From assembly GCA_963789515.1 (NCBI GenBank), contig CAWBKW010000008.1:50444-114443 (forward strand): a stretch of 64,000 bases of DNA. Reading direction: 5' to 3'. Below are positions 57,138-64,000 of the stretch, in pieces. Each line of letters opens with the position of its first letter. Position 1 is the first letter of the stretch. The position numbers were made by a program, and so were the translations under genes. The notes under the pieces are model-generated. The model worked only from the letters and a program-made list of their open reading frames with translations, was not told where the DNA came from and did not search any database. This stretch comes from JBAXEO01 sp963789515 (GTDB taxonomy: Bacteria > Actinomycetota > Coriobacteriia > Anaerosomatales > JAAXUF01).

Positions 57138-58862
57138 GTGTCCGGACGGTCTTCGTCCTGGTTCTCGTGGGTCGCGTTCGGCGTGGGCACCGCGGTGTGC
57201 CTCTGCGCAGCGTACGCAGCGTATGCGCTGGCCGCCTATTCGTGGGCGCAGGTCGTCGACTACAAGAGCCCGTACGTGGCGCGGGCCGTGCCGGCCGCGC
57301 TCCAGTCGGGCAGGCCGGCTCCGGCAGCCCCGCTCGCAGGCCGAGTCGTGCTGGTCATCGTGGACGGCATGCGCGAAGACGTTTCTCGCTCGGACATGCC
57401 TTCGCTGAACACGCTGCGCACGTATGGAACCGATGTGTCGCTGGTGGTGCCCCAGCCATCGCTGTCGTTCCCGAACTGGACGACGATCCTCACGGGTGCG
57501 TCTCCGACGATCAGCGGAGTCACCACCAACTGGTATTCCGGTCCCGTGCTCGCCCCGACGCTCATCGATGTCGCCCGGGCAGAGGGCCGTCGTGTCGTGG
57601 TGGTCGGACCGACCGACTTCGCTGAGCTCTACGGAGTCAAGCCTGGTCCGACGGTGTCGCTGCGGCCCTGGCCGAAAGGCGGCTATCTGACGGGCACGCT
57701 CGTGGACGATGCGCTTCGCATCGCCAAGGCGACCGATCCCCAGCTTCTGGTGGTGCACCTTCCGGACCTGGATGAGGCGGGGCACTCGTTCGGCGGCACC
57801 TCCGCTCAGTACCGGGATGTGGCCGGCAAGGTCGACGCCGACATAGCCCGCCTGGTCAGCGGTCTGCAGGCCGACACCACCACGTTCGTGATCGTCGCAG
57901 ACCACGGGCACATCGCCTCCGGCGGACACGGCGGGTGGGAGCGTGAGGTCGTCACGGTACCCGGCATCTTCTCGGGAGCTGCCGTGCGGCTCGGCTCCGC
58001 GACGGGGACGCTGCCGCAGGTGGCACCTACCGTCGCCGTCCTCTCGGGCATTCGCGTGCCGGCCTACGGTGAATCGACCGCTCTGCGCTCGGTACTCAGT
58101 ACCACGTCCGAGAAGGCGTTCGCATCGGAGCAGGCGCACCACGTCGCATTCGACGCCCACTACGCCGCCGTGGTCTTGGGAGATGACGTGCCGCCTGCGA
58201 TGTTCGCCAAGGGGGCGGCCGAGCACGGAGGCCCTGACGGCTATGCGGCCTTCGTGCGCGAGGCACGGCTCGGTGCGGAACGGCAGGCCCGGCTACCGAT
58301 CTCCCTGGCCATCGTGGCGGCGGTCGCCGTGATCATCGCCCTGATCGGATTCTCGTCTTGGCGGGGGCTTGTGGCCGCGCTCGCGGGCGCAGCCGTGTAC
58401 TACGCCCTCTACAACGCCTTGTTCTTCTGGGTCCACAACTACCTGTGGTCGCTCTCCGCCTTCAACACCGAGACCCAGGTGAAGGCGTTCATGAACGGTC
58501 GCATGGCCGAGGCGGCCCTGTCTGCGCTCGCCGGTGTGGCCGTGGCCGCGGTCCTCTACCCCTATCTGCGCAAAGTCGGCTGGGGGCCGCAGGACCGCCG
58601 CTACCTTCCCGGGTGGCTTGCGCTGGCCCCTGCCACGCTTCTGGTCGTACTGGGGACACTCGCCGTGCAGGTCGCTTGGTTCCTGTGGTGGTGGGGCGCT
58701 TCGATCACGTGGGTACTCCCGGACTTCAAGTGGGCCTTCAAGTACGACCTCGATCTGGTGCAGATGACAGCGGTGGGTGCCGCAGCGTTGCTGGCGCCGA
58801 TAGTGTCGTACCTGATAGGGCGGTATCATCCCAAGGTACGTGCCGGGCGGCAGACCAGCTAG
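57138..58862 (+). CDS. Membrane phosphodiesterase of the alkaline phosphatase superfamily
   Basis: A 574-residue membrane protein. An N-terminal helix (WVAFGVGTAVCLCAAYAAYALAA) is followed by an extracellular type I phosphodiesterase/phosphotransferase domain: VVLVIVDGMREDVSRS, nucleophile Thr in SFPNWTTILTGASP, LPDLDEAGHSFGG and IVADHGHIASGGHGGW. About five further helices occupy the C-terminal 190 residues. The layout resembles phosphoethanolamine or GPI-type transferases more than soluble phosphatases. GGAGG is six bases before GTG 57138. Likely modifies surface glycolipids, in line with the glycosyltransferase upstream; inferred. Confidence 0.82.
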   Translation: MSGRSSSWFSWVAFGVGTAVCLCAAYAAYALAAYSWAQVVDYKSPYVARAVPAALQSGRPAPAAPLAGRVVLVIVDGMREDVSRSDMPSLNTLRTYGTDVSLVVPQPSLSFPNWTTILTGASPTISGVTTNWYSGPVLAPTLIDVARAEGRRVVVVGPTDFAELYGVKPGPTVSLRPWPKGGYLTGTLVDDALRIAKATDPQLLVVHLPDLDEAGHSFGGTSAQYRDVAGKVDADIARLVSGLQADTTTFVIVADHGHIASGGHGGWEREVVTVPGIFSGAAVRLGSATGTLPQVAPTVAVLSGIRVPAYGESTALRSVLSTTSEKAFASEQAHHVAFDAHYAAVVLGDDVPPAMFAKGAAEHGGPDGYAAFVREARLGAERQARLPISLAIVAAVAVIIALIGFSSWRGLVAALAGAAVYYALYNALFFWVHNYLWSLSAFNTETQVKAFMNGRMAEAALSALAGVAVAAVLYPYLRKVGWGPQDRRYLPGWLALAPATLLVVLGTLAVQVAWFLWWWGASITWVLPDFKWAFKYDLDLVQMTAVGAAALLAPIVSYLIGRYHPKVRAGRQTS

Positions 58863-58894
58863 GTTGCCGTTCCAAGACATACGTCGCGGCAACC
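58862..58894 (+). terminator. Weak hairpin after the phosphodiesterase gene
   Basis: GGTTGCCG 58862-58869 pairs with CGGCAACC 58887-58894 across a 17-base loop in the 76-base gap before ubiD. It could be a terminator or attenuator; no T run follows. Confidence 0.3.
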
Positions 58895-58938
58895 GAGCCG
58901 GTCTGCCGCCTCATCCGATCGGTGGAGGATACCGACCT

Positions 58939-60426
58939 ATGGCAGCTATCAAGGACCTCAGGGAGTTCATCGCGTTGCTCGAGTCCAAAGGGCAGCTCAA
59001 GCGAGTCTCGGCGGCGGTGGATCCGAACCTGGAGATCGGCGAAGTGACCGATCGCGTCAGCAAGCAGGTCGGACCCGCGCTGCTGTTCGAGAACCCCGTG
59101 AACCGCGAGACGGGGGAGCGCTACGCAGCGCCGGTCGCCATCAACCTCATGGGCAGCTACGACCGCATGGCGTGGGCCCTCGGCGTCGATGCCGAGACCG
59201 GCACCTGGAAGGATCTCGACGCGGTCGCCAAACGTGTCACCGATCTTCTGCCCCTCGACATGCCGGCGAGCATGAAGGGCAAGTTCGACATCCTGGTCAA
59301 CCTGAAGGGCCTCGCGACGTCCGGAGCCAAGGAGATCAAGAAGGCCCCGTGCCAGGAGGTCGTGGTTCGCGGGGACGAGGTCGACCTCACCAAGCTTCCC
59401 GTCCTCAGGACGTGGCCGGAGGACGGAGGTCCTTTCGTCACGCTACCCCTCGTGGTGACCAACAACCTGAAGGGGAAGCCGAACGTCGGCATGTACCGCC
59501 TGCAGGTCTTCGACAAGAACACGACCGGTCTCCACATCCACGAGCACCACGACGGCGCGAAGAACCTTCGGGCCTGGCGCGAGTCCGGCGTCACACGGGT
59601 CCCGGTGTCAGTCGCTCTTGGCGCCGACCCGGTCACGATCTTCGCGGCGACGGCACCGGTTCCGCCGATGATCGACGAGTACCTGTTCGCCGGCATCATC
59701 CGCGGCGAGTCGGTCGAGGTCGTCAAGTGCGTCACCAACGACCTCCTCGTACCCGCACACGCCGAGATCGTGCTCGAAGGCTGGTGCGACCTGGAGGAGA
59801 CGCGCTGGGAAGGGCCTTTCGGCGACCACACCGGCTACTACTCCCTGGCCGACTTCTTCCCGGTCTTTCACGTCGAGGCGATCACCATGCGTCGCGATCC
59901 GATCTATCCGACGACGATCGTCGGCCCGCCTCCCATGGAGGACGACTATATCGCCAAGGCGACCGAACGACTCTTCCTTCCGGTCATCAAGGCCATGATG
60001 CCCGAGGTCGTCGACTACGACATGCCGCTGGAGGGCGTCTTCCACAACTGCGTCATCTTCCAGATCAAGAAGGAGTTCGCGGGCCAGGCGTTCCGAGTCA
60101 TGAACTTCGCCTGGTCGATGGGGCAGATGATGTTCACGAAGTTCGTGATCGTGGTCGACGAGGACGTCGATTGCCACGACTACTCGCAGGTGGCGTGGCG
60201 CTGCTTCAACAACGTCGACCCCGGCCGGGACATACAGATATCGAAGGGGCCGCTCGATCGCCTCGACCACTCGAGCAACCAGCAGAGCTTCGGCTACAAG
60301 ATGGGCATCGACGCGACCAAGCCGCTGCCGGGCGAAGGCCACGAGCGTGAGTGGCCGGATTCGCTCGAGATGTCTCCCGAGGTCAAGGCTCGCGTGGACG
60401 CGCTCTGGAACGAGCTCGGCCTGTGA
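58939..60426 (+). CDS. ubiD: UbiD-family prenylated-FMN decarboxylase
   Basis: A 495-residue decarboxylase using prenylated FMN made by UbiX. LREFIALLESKGQLKRVS begins the family; GIIRGESVEVVKC, EGPFGDHTGYYSLADFFPVFHVEA (with the E-x-x-x-E/R active-site network) and IVVDEDVDCHDYSQVAWR are typical. With a UbiA-type prenyltransferase and UbiX directly after it, the likely job is decarboxylation in the futalosine menaquinone route. GGAGG lies 10 bases before ATG 58939. Confidence 0.92.
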   Translation: MAAIKDLREFIALLESKGQLKRVSAAVDPNLEIGEVTDRVSKQVGPALLFENPVNRETGERYAAPVAINLMGSYDRMAWALGVDAETGTWKDLDAVAKRVTDLLPLDMPASMKGKFDILVNLKGLATSGAKEIKKAPCQEVVVRGDEVDLTKLPVLRTWPEDGGPFVTLPLVVTNNLKGKPNVGMYRLQVFDKNTTGLHIHEHHDGAKNLRAWRESGVTRVPVSVALGADPVTIFAATAPVPPMIDEYLFAGIIRGESVEVVKCVTNDLLVPAHAEIVLEGWCDLEETRWEGPFGDHTGYYSLADFFPVFHVEAITMRRDPIYPTTIVGPPPMEDDYIAKATERLFLPVIKAMMPEVVDYDMPLEGVFHNCVIFQIKKEFAGQAFRVMNFAWSMGQMMFTKFVIVVDEDVDCHDYSQVAWRCFNNVDPGRDIQISKGPLDRLDHSSNQQSFGYKMGIDATKPLPGEGHEREWPDSLEMSPEVKARVDALWNELGL

Positions 60427-61393
60427 GCCAAACCGCGCCCGAAAAGAGCGGCCGGGCAAGGTCAGGACCTTCGCCGAGCTGGTGAAGTTCGAGCACTCGA
60501 TCTTCGCGTTGCCCTACGCGTACCTCGGGGCCCTGTACGGGGCCGCAGTCGTTGCGCAGTCGGGGCTGGTCCGGGCTATCGGCGTTCCAGGCGCACGAAC
60601 TCGGCTACTGCTCAACCCCTGGGTGCTCGTCGGGGGCTGGCCGACGCCACTGGCGCTCCTCTGGATCACCGTCGCGATGGTCGGCGCTCGCAGCTTCGCG
60701 TTCGTGGTGAATCGCGCGGTCGACGCCGAGATCGACTCCCGTAACCCCCGCACCGCCGCAAGGCCGATTCCCGCGGGCACCATCAAGCGCTGGGAGCTGT
60801 GGGTCTTCTCGGCGGTGGTGCTGGCGGCGTACGTGTTCGCGTGCTTCCAGCTTGCACCGATCACGCACTGGCTGTGGCCGATCCCGCTCGCGTTCTTCGT
60901 GGTCTATCCGTACCTGAAGCGGTTCACGTGGTTCTGCCACTTCTGGCTGGGCATCTGCCTCGGGCTCGGTGTGACGGGCGGCTGGGCCGCGGTCGGCGCT
61001 CCGCTCGCGAATCCCGCGCCGTGGGTGCTCGGTGCGGCCGTGGCGGTCTGGACAGCCGGATTCGACATCATCTACGCCACGCAGGACTATGACTGTGACG
61101 TGCGTGACGGCGTGCATTCGGTCCCGGCCGACTTCGGCATCGCCGAGGGGCTCCTCGTGACGCGCTGGTGCCATGTGGCGGCCGTGGTGCTCTTTGCGCT
61201 CGGCGGTGCGCTGCTGAGCGTCGGATGGCCGTACTATCTGGGCGTCGCCATCGCGGCCGCTTTGCTCTTCTACGAGAACGCGATCATCTCTGCCGACGAC
61301 ATGTCTCGCGTGAATGCCGCGTTCTTCAACGTGAATGGTATGGTCGCTGTGGTCATCCTGGTCGGCGCCATCGCCGATCGGGTCCTGGCGTGA
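60423..61393 (+). pseudogene. mqnP: UbiA-family prenyltransferase (MqnP-like), one apparent frameshift near the start
   Basis: A membrane prenyltransferase attaching the isoprenoid tail during menaquinone synthesis. LVKFEHSIFALPYAYLGALY, the first Asp-rich motif NRAVDAEIDSRNPRTAARPI and the second ATQDYDCDVRDGVHSVP are MqnP/UbiA signatures; eight or nine helices follow. GTG 60423 overlaps the ubiD stop (GTGA), as other operon members do, but its frame closes after 20 codons unless one base is restored after GC at 60456-60457, which joins SGRA to KVRTFAELVKFEHS. Without that change, the first good start would be GTG 60482. Corrected length about 323 residues. Confidence 0.8.
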
Positions 61394-61407
61394 GGACAGG
61401 GGAGTCT

Positions 61408-62013
61408 ATGGGCAAGTGCACCGTGGTGGTCACCGGCGCCTCAGGCAGTGTCTATGGGATGCGCGTGATCGAGCAGCTGGTACTCGCCGGGCACGACGTG
61501 TCCGTCGTGTTCACCGATGCCGGCCGAGAGGTCACGGCGTTCGAACTCGGCTTCTCCCTGCCGACCGAGGACCGCAAGGTTGCCGAGGTCGCTCTGGCGG
61601 CCTACCTCGAGCTGCCGAACGCCGAGCACCTGCGCGTCGCCTACCCGGACGACCTGTTCGACGCGATGGCGTCAGGGTCGAACCGCACGGACGCGATGGT
61701 CGTGGTGCCCTGTTCGATGGGGTTCCTGGCATCGGTCGCACACGGCATGGCCGACGACCTGCCCGAGCGGGCCGCCGACGTCATGCTGAAAGAACGTCGC
61801 CCGCTGGTGCTCGTCCCTCGTGAGACTCCGCTCTCTCTGATCCACCTTCGCAACCTGACCGCGGCGGCGGAGGCGGGCGCGATCATCGTGCCTGCGATGC
61901 CGGCCTTCTACAGTAAGCCCGAATCGATCGATGACCTTGTCGGATTCGTGGTCGGCAAGGTGCTCGACGTACTGGACGTGGATCACGATCTCTTCGACCG
62001 CTGGGGAGCGTAG
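61408..62013 (+). CDS. ubiX: UbiX flavin prenyltransferase
   Basis: A 201-residue enzyme that prenylates FMN to make the UbiD cofactor. VVVTGASGSVYGMRVIEQL binds the flavin phosphate; VVPCSMGFLASVAHGMADDL and LVLVPRETPLSLIHLRNL are standard. GGGGAG lies just before ATG 61408; GTG 61390 is an in-frame alternative. Third gene of ubiD-mqnP-ubiX, so cofactor maker and user are co-expressed. Confidence 0.94.
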   Translation: MGKCTVVVTGASGSVYGMRVIEQLVLAGHDVSVVFTDAGREVTAFELGFSLPTEDRKVAEVALAAYLELPNAEHLRVAYPDDLFDAMASGSNRTDAMVVVPCSMGFLASVAHGMADDLPERAADVMLKERRPLVLVPRETPLSLIHLRNLTAAAEAGAIIVPAMPAFYSKPESIDDLVGFVVGKVLDVLDVDHDLFDRWGA

Positions 62014-62550
62014 ATGTCCGATTCCTCGACGCAGGTCCCGGGCTCGGATGATTCGAACCCCGCCGACCACGCCCGTGTGCGCTTCGTCGCGCGCCTTGCC
62101 GGCTACTCGCGCTACCTGGTGATCGCTCCGATCATCGGGCTCTTCGTTGCCGCCATCGTACTCACGGCCGTCGCGGTAGTGGACGTCGTCAAGATCACGA
62201 TGGAGGTGGTCACCGGTCATCTTCGACTCGAACAGACGGTCGTCGGATTCATCGAGGTCGCCGACATCTTTCTCTTGGCCGTCGTGCTCTACATCATGTC
62301 GCTCGGTCTCTACGAGCTGTTCATCGACAGCCATCTCCCGCTGCCGGAGTGGCTGATCGTCCGGAGTCTTGAAGACCTCAAGGAGAAGCTCCTTGGGGTC
62401 GTGGTGGTCGTGCTCGCCATCTTCTTCCTGGGTCGTGTCATCGAGGCCGAGAACGCGATCGATCTGCTCTACCTGGGAGTGGGGATCGCTGCGGTCATCG
62501 CCTCGCTTGCGTACTTCGCGAAGTCGGTTCTTCTCCACCGGTCCGAGTAG
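62014..62550 (+). CDS. YqhA/UPF0114-family membrane protein
   Basis: A 178-residue protein with four predicted helices (YLVIAPIIGLFVAAIVLTAVAV, VADIFLLAVVLYIMSLGLYEL, LKEKLLGVVVVVLAIFFLGRV, LLYLGVGIAAVIASLAYFA). FIDSHLPLPEWLIVRSLEDLKEKL between helices 2 and 3 is the family signature. Function unknown. It starts directly after the ubiX stop and is probably the last gene of that operon. Confidence 0.8.
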   Translation: MSDSSTQVPGSDDSNPADHARVRFVARLAGYSRYLVIAPIIGLFVAAIVLTAVAVVDVVKITMEVVTGHLRLEQTVVGFIEVADIFLLAVVLYIMSLGLYELFIDSHLPLPEWLIVRSLEDLKEKLLGVVVVVLAIFFLGRVIEAENAIDLLYLGVGIAAVIASLAYFAKSVLLHRSE

Positions 62551-62625
62551 CCTGACGCTCCGCTTGACGCCGCCGAGAACACTGGCGCAGACTACCGACA
62601 GATAGGGTCATCACGTCGCAGCATC

Positions 62626-62647
62626 AGTCGTAGCAGTAGTCGTAGCA
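62626..62647 (+). repeat. Short direct repeat
   Basis: AGTCGTAGCA occurs at 62626-62635 and again at 62638-62647, within a run of GTAG-containing triplets just before a possible small gene. Too short to call a mobile element. Confidence 0.5.
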
Positions 62648-62659
62648 TGAGGAGTAGCC

Positions 62660-62812
62660 ATGACCCTGGCGCAAGCGCGAAAGCGCTATCCGCTCGTACC
62701 CACTGAGATCGTCAGATGGGCGGTGGAGAACATCCCCGACCCCCGTGACGTCGAGCGTGGACTCAGCCGCATCGAGCAGGCCAAACGAGTGCAACTCAAG
62801 TATTCGGCCTAG
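62660..62812 (+). CDS. Possible 50-residue protein
   Basis: ATG 62660 is preceded by GAGGAG at 5 bases and the frame runs 50 codons to TAG. The product is basic and helical in character (MTLAQARKRYPLVPTEIV, DVERGLSRIEQAKRV) without a membrane segment. I recognise no family. The strong ribosome site is the main support; no promoter was assigned. Confidence 0.45.
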   Translation: MTLAQARKRYPLVPTEIVRWAVENIPDPRDVERGLSRIEQAKRVQLKYSA

Positions 62813-63570
62813 CAAGGCGGGAGAACCGCGCGACCGCGCATACCTATCGGTCGGGTTGTCGGACGCAACGCCGGATTCGAACCGGGACAGACGCCATGCC
62901 CGGCGGTGGGGCCGCGATGGGGGGCTCAATTGGTGCTGTGCAGTATCATCCAGTGCACCGTTCTGGCAGGTCAGGTTATCCATCGAGCCTCATCGAGCCT
63001 GAGCAGGCTACGGAGGGCGAGGCGGTCTCTCTCAGGCTCATGACCCTCGGATGCACTTGAAGTGTGCACCGGGGCGGCCCTCGCAATCACGCGCGGGCCG
63101 TTCTTGCGTGCGTGGTGGCTGTTCCCCTACGTCTTGACGACGTAGATCCACAGGACTACGAACGCGATCGCCTCGATGACGACGGGTGCGACCCAGATGC
63201 TGAGTGCGCTCACGGCTCAGACCCCCCCTACGCTCCACGTGAGCGGCCCTTCGGCGATCCGGGCGCGCTCGTGTGTAGAGTGAAGAAGATGACCCATGTC
63301 GCTGTCTCGTGCGCGGCTTCCCCATAGCCGACGAGTCCTTCGGCGGTACGGGCCATCCGATGTTCTACATCGGCTCAACGCATCAAGTAGTTGAGCGGTG
63401 GGAGCCACACGAAGGGGCCGGACTCAACGTCCGGCATCGAGGTCGCGCATGAAGCGCGCGAGGCGTTCCGGGAGCCAGCAGCTGCTCATGATGCAGACGG
63501 AATGCACACGGCGGAGGCCCTGGGAGCCCCCGCCGTTCTGAGTGCAACCGCGTTTCCGCAGCTGGATTGC
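62813..63570. other. Sparse 760-base region
   Basis: No long open frame on either strand. It contains a T-arm-like palindrome near 62871, a doubled CATCGAGCCT, a hairpin GCCGGAC-TCAAC-GTCCGGC at 63417-63435, a possible tiny membrane peptide on the minus strand, and an unsupported 47-codon frame (GTG 63309 to 63452). No recognised RNA family. Confidence 0.5.
63127..63213 (-). CDS. Possible 28-residue membrane peptide
   Basis: GTG 63213 opens a 28-codon frame that reads as one complete hydrophobic helix (VSALSIWVAPVVIEAIAFVV then LWIYVVKT). A G-rich run (AGGGGGGG) lies 8 bases upstream and could act as ribosome site. Many such peptides are modulators of membrane complexes, but here there is no homology to rely on. 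Confidence 0.3.
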   Translation of the reverse strand: MSALSIWVAPVVIEAIAFVVLWIYVVKT

Positions 63571-63644
63571 TGGAGGCGACGCCCAGATTCGAACTGGGGA
63601 TAGAGGCTTTGCAGGCCTCTGCCTTACCACTTGGCGACGTCGCC
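63571..63644 (-). tRNA. tRNA-Cys (anticodon GCA), CCA encoded
   Basis: Acceptor GGCGACG at 63644-63638 pairs with CGTCGCC; discriminator T then CCA. Anticodon stem GAGGC/GCCTC encloses CTGCAAA, anticodon GCA. T arm CCCAG-TTCGAAT-CTGGG. Length 74. Confidence 0.95.
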
Positions 63645-63738
63645 GTTATGTGCCCTGTCGCAGGGCGATATCAAGAAAAGAAGACTGGCCGTTCAGGCCC
63701 GCAGTCGGAACCCTCTGACCAGCCCTCGTTTGGTTCGG

Positions 63739-63814
63739 TGGAGCGGACGACCGGATTCGAACCGGCGACCCCAACCTTGGCAAGGTTGTGCTCTACCAAC
63801 TGAGCCACGTCCGC
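63739..63814 (-). tRNA. tRNA-Gly (anticodon GCC), CCA encoded
   Basis: Acceptor GCGGACG pairs with CGTCCGC; CCA at 63741-63739. Anticodon stem CAACC/GGTTG encloses TTGCCAA, anticodon GCC. T arm GCCGG-TTCGAAT-CCGGT. Upstream of tRNA-Cys on the same strand and transcribed with it. Length 76. Confidence 0.95.
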
Positions 63815-63825
63815 GCGCAGAGGCT

Positions 63826-63854
63826 AGTCTAGCGGCACCTACAGGCAGGTGCAA
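63826..63854 (-). promoter_or_regulatory. Promoter of the tRNA-Gly/tRNA-Cys unit
   Basis: On the minus strand TTGCAC (63854-63849), 17-base spacer, TAGACT (63831-63826), 12 bases before the tRNA-Gly 5' end. Confidence 0.7.
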
Positions 63855-63954
63855 GGGCGAGTTTGCGACCGATTCGCCGAGTTCAGCGAGATAGGGGCTT
63901 CCCTTGTGCGGGCACTTTGCTAAACTATCGTTCGCTGCCGATGAGGCCGCAGAT

Positions 63955-64000
63955 GGGCGATTAGCTCAGGGGGAGAGCACTTCCTTGACACGGAAGGGGT
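63955..64000 (+). tRNA. tRNA-Val (anticodon GAC), 5' part cut by the window end
   Basis: GGGCGAT acceptor strand, D arm TTAGCTCAGGGGGAGAGCA-type sequence, then anticodon stem CTTCC/GGAAG enclosing TTGACAC, anticodon GAC. The variable loop begins at the last bases; the T arm lies outside. Confidence 0.9.

Noticed and set aside
62860..62890. T-arm-like sequence CCGGATTCGAACCGG, suggesting a tRNA on the minus strand
   Set aside because: No acceptor, D or anticodon arm could be built around it; it may be a tRNA remnant or a chance palindrome.

Overview
The window is high-GC DNA in which nearly all of the sequence is protein-coding on one strand or the other. The gene set points to an anaerobic or facultative Gram-positive of the actinobacterial type: a rapZ-yvcK-whiA trio, GTG and TTG starts, abundant GTGA/ATGA overlaps, a probable leaderless transcript, no LPS genes, and UbiD, UbiA and UbiX homologues as used for menaquinone. 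A deep branch such as the Coriobacteriia would fit, but no rRNA is present and this placement is inference. A complete sigma-54 module (rpoN, NtrB-like kinase, NtrC-like activator, matching promoter) is unexpected in that setting.

Layout. 1-5.6 kb: 3' end of uvrB, a metal-sensing ArsR repressor with its P1B ATPase, and a small protein with an ABC1 kinase (one frameshift). 5.6-13.9 kb, minus strand: larE, PduO-type cobalamin adenosyltransferase, a large secreted glycosidase-like protein with DUF5648 repeats, then glnD-glnB-amt for nitrogen control. 14.1-18.9 kb: uvrA-uvrC. 19-28.1 kb: a polysaccharide deacetylase, rapZ-yvcK-whiA, then gapA-pgk-tpiA-gpmI-secG. 28.4-34.3 kb: a five-gene oligopeptide ABC importer. 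34.3-41.7 kb: tRNA-Leu, a second ABC1 kinase, two radical-SAM-like genes, an aminotransferase, a PHP phosphoesterase and a membrane-anchored ferrochelatase-like protein that lacks the catalytic residues. 41.8-50.6 kb: a thiol/metal block (trxA, csoR/cstR, CDF transporter, HMA chaperone, ccdA) interleaved with the sigma-54 block. 50.7-58.9 kb: a large sensor phosphatase, a fused STAS-kinase protein, and a run of envelope genes. 58.9-62.6 kb: ubiD-mqnP-ubiX and a YqhA-like protein. 62.6-64 kb: sparse DNA, two possible tiny genes and three tRNAs.

Two regulatory circuits can be read from the DNA. First, palindromes of the form ATACCC(C)-N2-4-(G)GGGTAT overlap the promoters of trxA, csoR/CDF and ccdA, and csoR encodes the expected repressor family with a Cys-Cys ligand set closer to persulfide sensors than to Cu(I) sensors. 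Second, rpoN, a sensor kinase and a GAFTGA-bearing activator are followed by a consensus -24/-12 promoter reading into a small zinc-ribbon membrane protein.

Sequence quality matters. Between 24.5 and 31.6 kb the glycolytic, secG and oligopeptide genes carry more than twenty single-base frameshifts, with isolated ones at 5.24 and 60.46 kb. Every shift can be read as an extra or a missing base at a codon third position. That is what a consensus built from two co-occurring strains could produce, so these genes are probably intact in the organism.
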